A stretch of DNA of 64,000 nt from Croceibacterium mercuriale (GTDB lineage: Bacteria > Pseudomonadota > Alphaproteobacteria > Sphingomonadales > Sphingomonadaceae): contig NZ_JTDN01000002.1 in assembly GCF_000802385.1 (NCBI RefSeq), positions 186,001-250,000 on the forward strand, given 5' to 3'. Every line of letters starts with the position of its first letter. Positions within the stretch are counted from its first letter, which is position 1. The notes below the pieces were generated by a model. The model had not been told where the DNA came from. It was given only the letters and a program-made list of their open reading frames with translations, and searched no databases. A program made the position numbers and the translations under genes. Positions 33,910 to 42,593 of the stretch are shown piece by piece.

Positions 33910-34968
33910 ATGCTGCAGCCTGCCCTGCGTTTCGCCCTCGCCCTCGCCATCGGGGCGGTCGGCGGCGCGCTGTTCCTGGCGATAGATGCGCCGCTGCCAT
34001 GGGTGCTGGGGTCGATGGCCGGCTGCGCCATCGCCAGCATCGTGGGCCTGCCGGTCGCCGCCAGTTCCGCCACAAGGCGGCCCATGGCGGCGGTGGTGGG
34101 CGTGGTGCTGGGCAGCACGTTCCACCCCGGCCTGTTCGCGCTGGTGCAGCAGTTCTGGCTGCCGCTGCTGATGTTGCCACTGTTCCTGGCCGTGTCCGCG
34201 CTGCTGTGCGTGACCTGGTTCCGCCGCGTGGCCGGCTTCGATCCGGCGACCGCATGGTTCGCCGGGATGCCGGGCGGCGTGGCGGAAATGGTGCTGCTGG
34301 GCGGCGAACGGGGCGCGGACGAGCGCACCGTTGGGCTGGTCCATGGGGCGCGCATCTTCCTGGTGGTGTTCACCCTGCCCTTCATCATCCGCCTGTTCCA
34401 TGCCGCGCCCGCCACCACCGGCGCCGCCGCGGCGGCGAGCGCGACAGCGGGAGCTGCGACCGCCGACCTGGCGCTGCTGCTGTGGGGCGGCGGCAGCATC
34501 GTCGTCGGCCTGCTGCTCGGCCGCGTGCTGCGCCTGCCGGCCTGGCACCTGCTGGGGCCGCTGGTGGTGAGCGCGGCCTTGCACATGTCCGGCGTGACCG
34601 ACTTCCGCATGCCCGGCTGGCTGCTGGCGGCGGCGCAGGTGGGGATCGGCGCCACGATCGGCTGCCGCTTTGCCGGCCTGGACCTGCGCAGCTTCGCCCG
34701 CATCCTGGCGCTGGCGGCAGGATCGACGATCATCCTGCTGGGCCTGACCTTCGTCTTCGCCACCGGCATCGCCCGCCTGACCGGCCTCGACCTAGCGCTG
34801 CTCGCGCTCGCCTACTCGCCCGGCGGCCTTGCCGAAATGAGCCTGGTGGCGCTGGGCCTGGCGCTGGAGCCCGGCGTGGTGGTGATCCACCATCTGGCGC
34901 GCGTGATCATGGTGCTGGTCGCCGCGCCCATCTTCTTCCGAACCACCGCCAAGGAGCCCCTGCCATGA
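33910..34968 (+). CDS. AbrB-family (AmoA-like, PF05145) membrane protein
   Basis: A 352-residue protein with about ten membrane segments and an internal duplication: each half carries an AGMPGGVAEM or YSPGGLAEMSL motif, the hallmark of the AbrB/ammonia monooxygenase-like family. Family members are annotated as transcriptional regulator or transporter, but this is clearly a membrane protein; the real activity is unknown. It starts 6 bases after the CitMHS stop, and its own stop overlaps the hydrolase start (ATGA). Substrate transport is possible. Confidence 0.88.
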   Translation: MLQPALRFALALAIGAVGGALFLAIDAPLPWVLGSMAGCAIASIVGLPVAASSATRRPMAAVVGVVLGSTFHPGLFALVQQFWLPLLMLPLFLAVSALLCVTWFRRVAGFDPATAWFAGMPGGVAEMVLLGGERGADERTVGLVHGARIFLVVFTLPFIIRLFHAAPATTGAAAAASATAGAATADLALLLWGGGSIVVGLLLGRVLRLPAWHLLGPLVVSAALHMSGVTDFRMPGWLLAAAQVGIGATIGCRFAGLDLRSFARILALAAGSTIILLGLTFVFATGIARLTGLDLALLALAYSPGGLAEMSLVALGLALEPGVVVIHHLARVIMVLVAAPIFFRTTAKEPLP

Positions 34969-35630
34969 TGATCAACCGTATCCCGCTGATCCTGCTGCCG
35001 GCGCTGGGCTGTGACGGGCAGCTATGGTCGCGGCAAGTGCTGGACCTTGGCGATCTCAGCCATCCGCAGCTGGGCGACCTGAGCGTGGACGACACGCTGG
35101 CGGGCATGGCGCAGCGGGTGCTGGCCCATGCCCCGCCCCGCTTCGCCGTCGCCGGCGTCAGCCTGGGTGGCTATGTCGCGCTGGAGATGATCCGGCTGGC
35201 GCCCGAACGGATCGCCCGCATTGCCCTGTTCGGCACGCGCGCCAGCATGCAGTCCCGCCCGCGCACCATGGCGGAACAGGGCACGTTGGCCACCGCGCCG
35301 CATGCCGACCCGGCGCTGACCTCGATCATCAGCGGTCCGGTGCAGGCCATGGCCGAGCGCGTGGGACCGGACGTGTTCGCCCGGCAGCAGCGCGCCTTGC
35401 TGGAACGGCCGGATATCGGCCCCGCGATCGACGCGGTGCGCGTGCCGGCGCTGGTGGCCGTGGGCGACCGCGACCGCATCTGCCTGCCCGAAGATGCCCG
35501 CCAGCTGGCGGAGCGCATTCCCGGTGCCCGCTTCCACCTGCTGCGCCATTGCGGCCACCTGCCGCCGATGGAGCGGCCCGGCGAGGTGACCATGCTGCTG
35601 CGCGACTGGCTGAAGGCATCACCGGCCTGA
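34965..35630 (+). CDS. alpha/beta-fold hydrolase
   Basis: A 221-residue cytoplasmic hydrolase. The nucleophile elbow is GVSLGGY (Ser near residue 68), the acid is in GDRDRI, and the base is in HCGHLPP. Size and motifs resemble PcaD/BioH-type esterases; the substrate is unknown. AAGGAG precedes the ATG, which overlaps the AbrB-family stop. As the last gene of the uptake operon it may hydrolyse an ester or lactone form of the imported carboxylate. Confidence 0.9.
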   Translation: MMINRIPLILLPALGCDGQLWSRQVLDLGDLSHPQLGDLSVDDTLAGMAQRVLAHAPPRFAVAGVSLGGYVALEMIRLAPERIARIALFGTRASMQSRPRTMAEQGTLATAPHADPALTSIISGPVQAMAERVGPDVFARQQRALLERPDIGPAIDAVRVPALVAVGDRDRICLPEDARQLAERIPGARFHLLRHCGHLPPMERPGEVTMLLRDWLKASPA

Positions 35631-35640
35631 GAGCAGTCGG

Positions 35641-37455
35641 CTACGGCTCCCGCCGCACGGGGTAGAGGTGATGCCACGGATCGGCGTGCGGGCCATTGTC
35701 CATGATCCAGTGCAGCCGCGCATCGCCATCGGCGGCAAAGGCGGGATCGGCCGCCAGCCGGCGCTCGAACGCGGCGCGCAGTCCGGGGTCACGCTCCAGC
35801 AGCCGGTCGGCCAGCGGTGCCAGCACGAAGTCCTCGCTGGTCTTGGGCGGGGTCAGCAATTGCGGGAAGAAGCCCCAGGCCAGGAAGCTGTCGCTGCTCT
35901 CCGGCTCCAGCAGCGCGGCCGCAAGCAGCCCGTTAGGCTGGTCGTAGGGCACGCGGATTGAGCCGGCCGGCATCACTTCCTGCCCCTGCCGGTGCTGCAT
36001 GGTTGCCTGCAGGGGGAAACGTCCTTCATAGGCCGGTTGCGGCACCGGATCGACCAAGGTCACCCGGTCCAGCAGCAGGGTGCGCGGTGCGTCGATCACC
36101 TCGAACGCGATGCCGTGCAGCCGCAGCCGGTCGATCACGGGGGTCTCGGCCGCCGGTATCCACCAGGCGCGCGGCAGGATCACGCTCTCGACCTCCTCCT
36201 GCCCGATGATCGGCATGCGGAAAGTGACCGGACGCCCCAGCCAGCGCTGCTCCTCCCGCCCCGATGCCGGCGAGACATAGCTGTCGAACGCGACGCCGCG
36301 GAAGTTCTCGACATGGCCGATCGGTTCGGCCGCCGGGCGCCAGCGGGTCAGCAGCCGAGAAGGCCGGCTGGCGCGGTCCGCGGCCTTGGCGGCGATGATG
36401 CGCGGCGCATCCCGCGCGGCGATCCGCAGGGCCGCCTCGAACAGGACGCGGGTGCCCAGCACGCGCTGGCGGTACGGTTTCAGCGAATGGTTCTCCACCA
36501 GCACGGTCGGGACCGAGATGAAGTCGCCATAGCCGGTGGAATAGCGCGGCCCTTCCGGGCTGTAGCGGATGCCCGCCTGCGGGTTCCTGGTGTCGACCGG
36601 GCTGGGATAGATGATCGGCAGGTGCCCCCCATCCTCCAGTGCCCGCATCACCGCCGGGCCGAACCGGTCCTGCAGCCAGTCCGCCGTGTTGCGGTGGCGG
36701 GCGTAGGTGCCCCAGCCGGCATAGGTGAAGGTGATGTCGTACCCCATGTCGAACCCGGCGCTGACATGCGCATCGACATACAGGATGGGATCCAGCCGCC
36801 GCAGCAGGCCGATCATTGCCCGCGTTTCCGGCGCATCGGCCTTGGCATAGTCGCGGTTGAGATTGAGATTGCGGGCGTTCGCCTCCGCCCCCTTCGCCAC
36901 CGGGCCGTTGATGTGCAGGAAGTTCCACCCGCTCATCAGCTCGTGCCCGTCGGGATTGTAGATCGGCACGAACACGAGGTCGATCGTATCCAGCAGCCCG
37001 GCCGCACGTCCGCCGGCAATGTCCCGCAGCAGCATCAGCCCGGCATCCTTGCCGTCGATCTCGCCCGCATGGATGCCTGCCTGGATCAGCACAACCGGCT
37101 TGGTCGCGCCGTGCGCGGCGGGGCCGGTGCTGGCCCGCACCATCAGCAGGTCCCGCCCTTCGCCGCTGCGGCCATAGCTGCCCAGCGTCAGTAGCGGGGA
37201 CGCGGCATCCAGCCGCCGCAGGAAGGCCTCGACCTCGGCAAAGCGCGACGTCGTGGTGAAGCCGGTCGCCTCCGCCGGGGTGATCCACGGATCGCCGGAC
37301 GCCGCGATCAGCGCCTCGCTCGCCCCGCTCCATGCCGGCGCTGGCGGCAGCACGGTGGCAGGCAGCGTGCCGGCCTCGTCCTGCGCGGCGACGCCGGACG
37401 AGGCGAGCAGCGCCGCGGCGAGGAGCGCAGGGCGGCGGAGGAGAGGCATGGTCAT
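35641..37455 (-). CDS. M14 family zinc carboxypeptidase-like protein, secreted
   Basis: A 604-residue metallopeptidase with a Sec signal (residues 1-24). The zinc site is HAGEIDGKD (His, Glu; about residue 130) with a distal His in YVDAHVSAG. NLNRDYAK and the Glu of VENHSLK complete the usual M14 pattern. A long C-terminal part of over 250 residues has no recognised fold. It lies 5 bases downstream of the TonB receptor gene on the same strand. The ATG at 37449 is also possible. Confidence 0.88.
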   Translation of the reverse strand: MTMPLLRRPALLAAALLASSGVAAQDEAGTLPATVLPPAPAWSGASEALIAASGDPWITPAEATGFTTTSRFAEVEAFLRRLDAASPLLTLGSYGRSGEGRDLLMVRASTGPAAHGATKPVVLIQAGIHAGEIDGKDAGLMLLRDIAGGRAAGLLDTIDLVFVPIYNPDGHELMSGWNFLHINGPVAKGAEANARNLNLNRDYAKADAPETRAMIGLLRRLDPILYVDAHVSAGFDMGYDITFTYAGWGTYARHRNTADWLQDRFGPAVMRALEDGGHLPIIYPSPVDTRNPQAGIRYSPEGPRYSTGYGDFISVPTVLVENHSLKPYRQRVLGTRVLFEAALRIAARDAPRIIAAKAADRASRPSRLLTRWRPAAEPIGHVENFRGVAFDSYVSPASGREEQRWLGRPVTFRMPIIGQEEVESVILPRAWWIPAAETPVIDRLRLHGIAFEVIDAPRTLLLDRVTLVDPVPQPAYEGRFPLQATMQHRQGQEVMPAGSIRVPYDQPNGLLAAALLEPESSDSFLAWGFFPQLLTPPKTSEDFVLAPLADRLLERDPGLRAAFERRLAADPAFAADGDARLHWIMDNGPHADPWHHLYPVRREP

Positions 37456-37460
37456 CCCGT

Positions 37461-39596
37461 TCAGAACCTGGCCCGCACACCGACGGTGAACGTCCGCGGC
37501 GCCCCCGGCTGAACCCACAGCGGGTGGTAGGAATTGGCGTACCAGTGCTTGTCGAACAGGTTCGTGACCGTCCCGTACAGCGTCATCCCGTCGACCGGCT
37601 CCACCTGCGCGAACAGGCGGGCCAGCGCATGATCGGGCAAGGTGAAGTCGGTGCCCGTCTCGCCCGCGCGCTCGCCCACATACTGCATTCCGCCGCCGAT
37701 CCGCGCATCGCGCCCGGCGAGCGCGAAATCCTTCGCCAGCTGCAGGTTGGCCGTGTGGTCGGGGATGTTGATCAGCGGATCGCCGGGATTCACCTGGAAG
37801 GAGAAGTTCGGGTCCAGCACGCTGGATCGTGCCTCCGCATCGATATGGGCATAGCTCAGCAGCAGTTCGACATCGCCCGGCAGCCGGCCTGTTACGTCCA
37901 GCTCCACCCCGCGGCTGCGCGCCTTGCCGATCGCGACCGAGAAACCCGGATTGTTCGCGTCGCTCGCCAGCACGTTCGACTTGTCCAGCTGGAACACGGA
38001 CAGCGTGCCGGAGAACGCCCCGCCCAGCGCGGTCAGCTTCAGGCCCGCCTCGATCGAACGGGAGGTTTCCGGCGCGAAGATCACGCCCGCGGCATCGGTG
38101 CCGATATTGGCGCGGAAGCCTTCGCCATAGGCGGCATAGAGCGTGACCGGATCCGCCAGGCGATAGACAATGCCGGCCTGCGGGCTGAAGCGGCTGTCCT
38201 GCCGCTCGCTGCTGGTGCGGGTGACGTCATTGTCGGTGCGCAGGGAATAGGCATCGTACCGACCGCCGATGCGGACCTGGAGCCGGTCGGTCAGGCTGAC
38301 CTGGTCCTGGACGAACAGCCCGGTGGAGCGCTGCGTATCGACCCGGTCGGTGATGATCGCCGTGGCTGGCAGCGGGAAGCGGCCATAGGCCGGCTGCTGG
38401 ATGTCGATGATATTGCCGGCCTGCACCCCGGGGTTGCCCGACAGGAGCGGCGGGCGGAAGCGGCTGAACGTCTGGTCGTTGGTGAACACATCGTGATCGG
38501 CCCCGACCAGCAGGCGATGGCGCAGGGGGCCGGTGTCGAAATCGCCGGTGATCTCGGCCCGGATGACCGATTGTTCCGAATCGTAGCGGCGGGTGCGCCG
38601 CTGGCGCGACAGGCTGCGGCCATCGCGATAGATCGCCTGGCGCGATGCCACGGTCTCTGCGTCGGAGGATGCGCCGGTCAGCAGCGTGTCGCGGTGGCTT
38701 CCGCCGATCAGCAGGCTCCAGCGGTCGCTGAAATCGTGCTGCACCCGCAACTGGTGCCCGGTCGCCCGCGCCACCGTGTCGCCATCGCCTGGCTCGCCCA
38801 GGAAGCGGCTGCGCGGCACAGTTCCGAAGTCGCCATCCAGCACCACGATGCCGCGGTCGAACGGCTGCGACACGCGGGTCCATTCGAAATCATAGGTGAT
38901 GCGCGTGGCGGACCCCAGCCCGATGCCGAAGGAGGGCAGCAGGCCCCAGCGTTCCTGTGCGATCGTGTCGCGGAAACTGCCGCCATCCTCGAAATAGCCG
39001 ATCAGGCGCGCAGTGACGTCGCCGGTCACCGCGACATTGGCGTCGGCTTCCACGCGGCCGGTCCCGAAGCTGCCCGCCTGGATGGCGGCCGTGCCGAAGG
39101 TATCGCCCAGCACCGCCTGCTTGGTGACGAGATTGACCGTGCCGCCCGGCTCGCCCCGCCCCAGCAGCGCCGCGGCCGGACCCTTCAGCACCTCGATCCG
39201 CTGCACGCCCGCCGAATCACGCTGTCCGCCAAAGCCGCGCCCGCCATTGAAACCGTTGACGAGGTAGCCGGTCGGCAGGTTCTCGTCCCCGGCGAAGCCG
39301 CGCACGGCGAACGCATCCCACAATCCGCCCAGCGTGTTCTGGCGTGATACGGATGCGTTGAGATCCAGCGCATCGGTCAGGCGGGTGATCGAATTGTCCT
39401 GCAGGGTCTCCGCCTCGATCTCGCCGATGCTCTGCGGAATTTCGCTGACGGCGAAATCGCCGCGATAGGCCTGCCGCACGCCGGTGACGGTGATCGACGC
39501 GCCGGTCTCCTGCGACTCAGCCGCGCCGTCCTCGGCCCGCGCCGTGACGGCCAGCACGGTGAGCGAACTGGCGAGAAGCAGGCGAAAAAGGCGCAT
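37461..39596 (-). CDS. TonB-dependent siderophore-type receptor
   Basis: A 711-residue outer-membrane receptor with Sec signal, plug domain (QSIGEIEAETLQDN, AFAVRGF, RIEVLKGPAAALLGRGEPGGTV) and 22-strand barrel ending TVGVRARF with C-terminal Phe. The motifs fit the ferric-siderophore subfamily (CirA/FhuE-like). No STN domain is seen, so it probably does not signal through an anti-sigma factor. The ATG at 39596 gives the signal peptide; the frame is open upstream. Coupled to the M14 peptidase gene. Confidence 0.93.
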   Translation of the reverse strand: MRLFRLLLASSLTVLAVTARAEDGAAESQETGASITVTGVRQAYRGDFAVSEIPQSIGEIEAETLQDNSITRLTDALDLNASVSRQNTLGGLWDAFAVRGFAGDENLPTGYLVNGFNGGRGFGGQRDSAGVQRIEVLKGPAAALLGRGEPGGTVNLVTKQAVLGDTFGTAAIQAGSFGTGRVEADANVAVTGDVTARLIGYFEDGGSFRDTIAQERWGLLPSFGIGLGSATRITYDFEWTRVSQPFDRGIVVLDGDFGTVPRSRFLGEPGDGDTVARATGHQLRVQHDFSDRWSLLIGGSHRDTLLTGASSDAETVASRQAIYRDGRSLSRQRRTRRYDSEQSVIRAEITGDFDTGPLRHRLLVGADHDVFTNDQTFSRFRPPLLSGNPGVQAGNIIDIQQPAYGRFPLPATAIITDRVDTQRSTGLFVQDQVSLTDRLQVRIGGRYDAYSLRTDNDVTRTSSERQDSRFSPQAGIVYRLADPVTLYAAYGEGFRANIGTDAAGVIFAPETSRSIEAGLKLTALGGAFSGTLSVFQLDKSNVLASDANNPGFSVAIGKARSRGVELDVTGRLPGDVELLLSYAHIDAEARSSVLDPNFSFQVNPGDPLINIPDHTANLQLAKDFALAGRDARIGGGMQYVGERAGETGTDFTLPDHALARLFAQVEPVDGMTLYGTVTNLFDKHWYANSYHPLWVQPGAPRTFTVGVRARF

Positions 39597-39659
39597 CAGG
39601 GTGTGTCCGGTATCAGGCGTGGAAGCATGGGCCGCACGTGACACGCGGCAGAACCGGCC

Positions 39660-39678
39660 TCATAATGGTATATTGTCA
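39660..39678 (-). promoter_or_regulatory. weak Fur-like inverted repeat upstream of the TonB receptor
   Basis: On the minus strand TGACAAT-N5-ATTATGA, two Fur-type half-sites with a 5-base rather than 1-base spacer, 64 bases before the receptor start. It also overlaps possible promoter sequence (TTGTCA upstream). Confidence 0.25.
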
Positions 39679-39823
39679 CCTGACAACCCGCAGCGTGTGC
39701 AGGTGCAACATTGCACGCACCAGCCGGCTGATGGCGGTGCCGTGCGGCTGGCCCGCCGCAGCGGCGGCCGCTTGCGCGACTTATGCTTTGCTATGGAACC
39801 TCGCCGCCTTGCGGAGAGAAGAA

Positions 39824-39910
39824 TGGTGCCCAGAAGAGGACTCGAACCTCCACGCCCTTGCGAGCGCCAGCACCTGAAGCTGGTGCGTCTACCAATTCCG
39901 CCATCTGGGC
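39824..39910 (-). tRNA. tRNA-Leu (anticodon CAG)
   Basis: An 87-base type II tRNA: acceptor GCCCAGA/TCTGGGC, the leucine-type D region TGGCGGAATTGGTAGACGC, anticodon stem CCAGC/GCTGG with loop TTCAGGT (anticodon CAG), a long variable arm, T loop TTCGAGT, and encoded CCA at 39824-39826. Confidence 0.97.
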
Positions 39911-40089
39911 ACGGGCGCCTCGGTCATTGCTGCCGGGGCGCTGGGTAGGAGGGGGGCACTAGCCGCGCTTCACAGGCCCGTCAACGCCCCAAATCAACTT
40001 TCCTGCATGCTTGCAGCAAAGCAGGGCTTGCGGCATGGCACCCGTACGGATTGGTGGCGCCCTTCGCGGGCGCGAACAATGGATCAGGC

Positions 40090-41037
40090 ATGGCGCAGAA
40101 CGACATTTTCGAAAACCGCCTGGCGGTGCTCATCGGCGGCGGCGGCTTCCTCGGCATCCATGTGGCGCAAGATCTGCTGCGCCGCGGCGCGCGCCTGCGC
40201 GTGGCGAGCCGCAGCCCGGAAGGGGCCTTCAACCTGAAGCCGCTGGCGGGTCTCGGGCAGCTGCAGTTCGCCCGCTGCGACGTGACGAAGCGCGACAGCA
40301 TCGCCAACGTGCTGCAGGGCGCGGACATGGTGGTCTATCTGGTCGGCACGTTCGGCGCCAAGGCGCAGGAACTGCAGGCCGATGGCGCCGGTATGGCTGC
40401 CGCCTATGCCGCGCAGCAGGGCGCCACCGCCTTCACCTATGTCTCCGCGATCGGCGCTGATGCCCAGTCCGACAGCACCTATGCCCGCACGAAGGGTGAT
40501 GGCGAGCGGCAGGTGCTGGCCGCCTTCCCCGACGCCACGATCCTGCGTCCGTCCGTCCTGTTCGGGGAAGACGACAATTTCATCAACATGTTCGCCCGCC
40601 TGATCAGCCAGTTCCCGGTCCTGCCGGTGTTCGGCAGCGATGCACGGCTGCAACCGCTGTGGGTGGACGATGCCGCCGCCGCGATCACGGCGGCGCTGGC
40701 CGATCCGCAGGCGCATGGCGGCAAGACCTACGAACTGGCCGGTCCAGACGTGGTGACCATGGGCGAGATCAATCGGCGCCTGGCCGCCGCGCAAGGGCGT
40801 GATCGCCGCTTCTGGGCCGTGCCGGACGGTCTGGCCGGCCTGTTCGCCCGCCTGCCGGGCAGCCCGATGGGCCCCGATCAGTGGAAGCTGCTGCAGCGTG
40901 GCAGCGTTGCCGGCGGCACGCTGCCCGGGATCGGCGAACTGGGTGTGACCCCGCACCCGCTCAGCCTGTTCCTGGATCGCTGGATGCTGCGCTATCGCAA
41001 GGCGGGGCGCTTCGGGGTCAAGACCGAAGCCGGCTGA
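40090..41037 (+). CDS. NAD(P)-binding complex I NDUFA9-like protein
   Basis: A 315-residue extended short-chain dehydrogenase-like protein. The nucleotide loop is GGGGFLGIHV (residues 16-25). An atypical active-site region has YVSAIGADA and YARTKGDGE, and the family motif LRPSVLFGEDDNFINMF follows. It resembles the NDUFA9 accessory subunit of complex I, which binds NADPH without known catalysis. The ATG at 40090 is preferred to the open frame from 40051. It converges on the nfeD-like gene, with no gap. Confidence 0.9.
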   Translation: MAQNDIFENRLAVLIGGGGFLGIHVAQDLLRRGARLRVASRSPEGAFNLKPLAGLGQLQFARCDVTKRDSIANVLQGADMVVYLVGTFGAKAQELQADGAGMAAAYAAQQGATAFTYVSAIGADAQSDSTYARTKGDGERQVLAAFPDATILRPSVLFGEDDNFINMFARLISQFPVLPVFGSDARLQPLWVDDAAAAITAALADPQAHGGKTYELAGPDVVTMGEINRRLAAAQGRDRRFWAVPDGLAGLFARLPGSPMGPDQWKLLQRGSVAGGTLPGIGELGVTPHPLSLFLDRWMLRYRKAGRFGVKTEAG

Positions 41038-41517
41038 TCAGAGCCCGCTGGCGCTGCCCGACCCGTCCGGCAGCGCCAGCGCCTCCACCAGCAGCACGGT
41101 GCCGCGCGTCGCGACCACGCGGACACGCTGCCCCTCCGCCATGTCGGGCCCTTCGGCCAGCCACTCGCCGTCACCCAGCCGCACCCGGCCCTGCCCGTGC
41201 GCGATCGCCTGCACCACCAGCGCGCTCTGCCCCACCATCTGCATGCCCCGGCGATTGAGCAGCGGGTCGGGGCCTTCCAGCGGGCGGCTCTGCAGGAACC
41301 GGCGGGCGGAGAAGACGGCGATCAGCGACAGCGCCACGAAGTCGATGATCTGCACCGGCAGGCTTGGCTCCACCACCGCCGTCAGCACGCCCGTGGCAAG
41401 GGCCGCCAGCGCCAGCCAGATCAGGTAGACGCCGGGTACCAGCATCTCCGTGCCGGCCAGCACCAGGCCCAGCGTGATCCATGCCCAGTGGGCCTCGATC
41501 CCGCCAAGTCCATCCAT
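41038..41517 (-). CDS. NfeD family membrane protein
   Basis: A 159-residue protein with three or four N-terminal membrane segments and a C-terminal OB-fold domain (about residues 85-145), the NfeD short form. Such proteins are almost always encoded beside a stomatin/SPFH protein and are thought to form membrane microdomain or quality-control complexes. Its start overlaps the SPFH gene stop by one base (TGATG). Confidence 0.9.
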   Translation of the reverse strand: MDGLGGIEAHWAWITLGLVLAGTEMLVPGVYLIWLALAALATGVLTAVVEPSLPVQIIDFVALSLIAVFSARRFLQSRPLEGPDPLLNRRGMQMVGQSALVVQAIAHGQGRVRLGDGEWLAEGPDMAEGQRVRVVATRGTVLLVEALALPDGSGSASGL

Positions 41518-42506
41518 CAGCCGCGCACCACCGGCACGGCGGAGCCGGCGGCCGCGCGCGGCGGCACGGGTGCGCCGGGCTGCACACCTTGCGGTGCATC
41601 CTTGCCAAGCACCTCCTTCGCCAGCTCGCCGATGCCGCCCAGCGTGCCCATCAGCTGCGTCGCTTCGATCGGGAACAGGATGGTCTTGGCGTTTGGCGAA
41701 TCGGCAAACTTGGCGATGGCGCGGGTATATTCCTGCGCCACGAAGTAGTTGATCGCCTGCGCACCCGATTCGCCGATCGCGTCGGAGACCATCCGCGTGG
41801 CGTTCGCCTCCGCTTCGGCCCCGCGCTCGCGCGCCTCGGCCTGGCGGAAAGCGGCCTCGCGCTTGCCTTCGGCGGACAGGATGGCGGACTGCTTCTCGCC
41901 CTCGGCGCGCAGGATACGGCTGGCGCGGTCGCCCTCGGCCTCCAGGATTTCGGCGCGCTTCAGCCGCTCGGCCTTCATCTGCCGGGCCATGGCTTCGCTG
42001 ATGTCGATCGGCGGGCGGATGTCCTTGATCTCGACGCGGGTGATCTTCACGCCCCAGGGGCTGGTCGCATGGTCCACCACAGACAGCAGCCGGGCATTGA
42101 TCTCGTCCCGTCTGGAGAGAGTCTCGTCCAGGTCCATGGAGCCCATCACGGTGCGCAGGTTGGTGGTGACGATGGCCATGATGGCAAGATTGACGCCGCG
42201 CACCTCGTAGGCGGCCTTGGCTGCGTCCAGCACCTGGAAGAACACCACGGCATCGACGCCGACCATCGCGTTGTCACGGGTGATGATTTCCTGGCCCGGA
42301 ATGTCGAGCACCTGTTCCATCACGTTGATCTTGTACCCGATGCGATCGACAAACGGGATGATCAGATGAAGGCCGGGCTCGGCGGCCAGGGTGAACTTGC
42401 CCAGCCGCTCGACCGTGTAGACATGGCCTTGGCGCACGACGCGCACGCCCATCGCCAGGAAGATCAGCAGGACCGCGACCAGCGCGGCGAGAACTACGTA
42501 CAGCAT
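41517..42506 (-). CDS. SPFH/band 7 protein (stomatin, QmcA-like)
   Basis: A 329-residue membrane-anchored scaffold. One N-terminal membrane segment (residues 2-20) is followed by the SPFH domain with RLGKFTLAAEPGLH, VDAVVFFQV and the family segment WGVKITRVEIKDI, then a long Ala/Glu/Arg-rich coiled coil (about 170-240) and a Pro-rich tail. It pairs with the NfeD-like protein directly downstream. The role in membrane organisation is inferred from the family. Confidence 0.93.
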   Translation of the reverse strand: MLYVVLAALVAVLLIFLAMGVRVVRQGHVYTVERLGKFTLAAEPGLHLIIPFVDRIGYKINVMEQVLDIPGQEIITRDNAMVGVDAVVFFQVLDAAKAAYEVRGVNLAIMAIVTTNLRTVMGSMDLDETLSRRDEINARLLSVVDHATSPWGVKITRVEIKDIRPPIDISEAMARQMKAERLKRAEILEAEGDRASRILRAEGEKQSAILSAEGKREAAFRQAEARERGAEAEANATRMVSDAIGESGAQAINYFVAQEYTRAIAKFADSPNAKTILFPIEATQLMGTLGGIGELAKEVLGKDAPQGVQPGAPVPPRAAAGSAVPVVRG

Positions 42507-42593
42507 TCCGGCCCTCTTCCTTTCCCGTCTGGCGGGATGGTAGCGAGGGCGGGCAGGCGGGGGAAGCGAAACACGCCCCCGCCTGCCGACAGG

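Noticed and set aside
33021-35630. An 869-codon plus-strand frame ending in the alpha/beta hydrolase
   Set aside because: The first 650 codons are another frame of CitMHS and AbrB-type genes. The hydrolase starts at the ATG at 34965 after AAGGAG.
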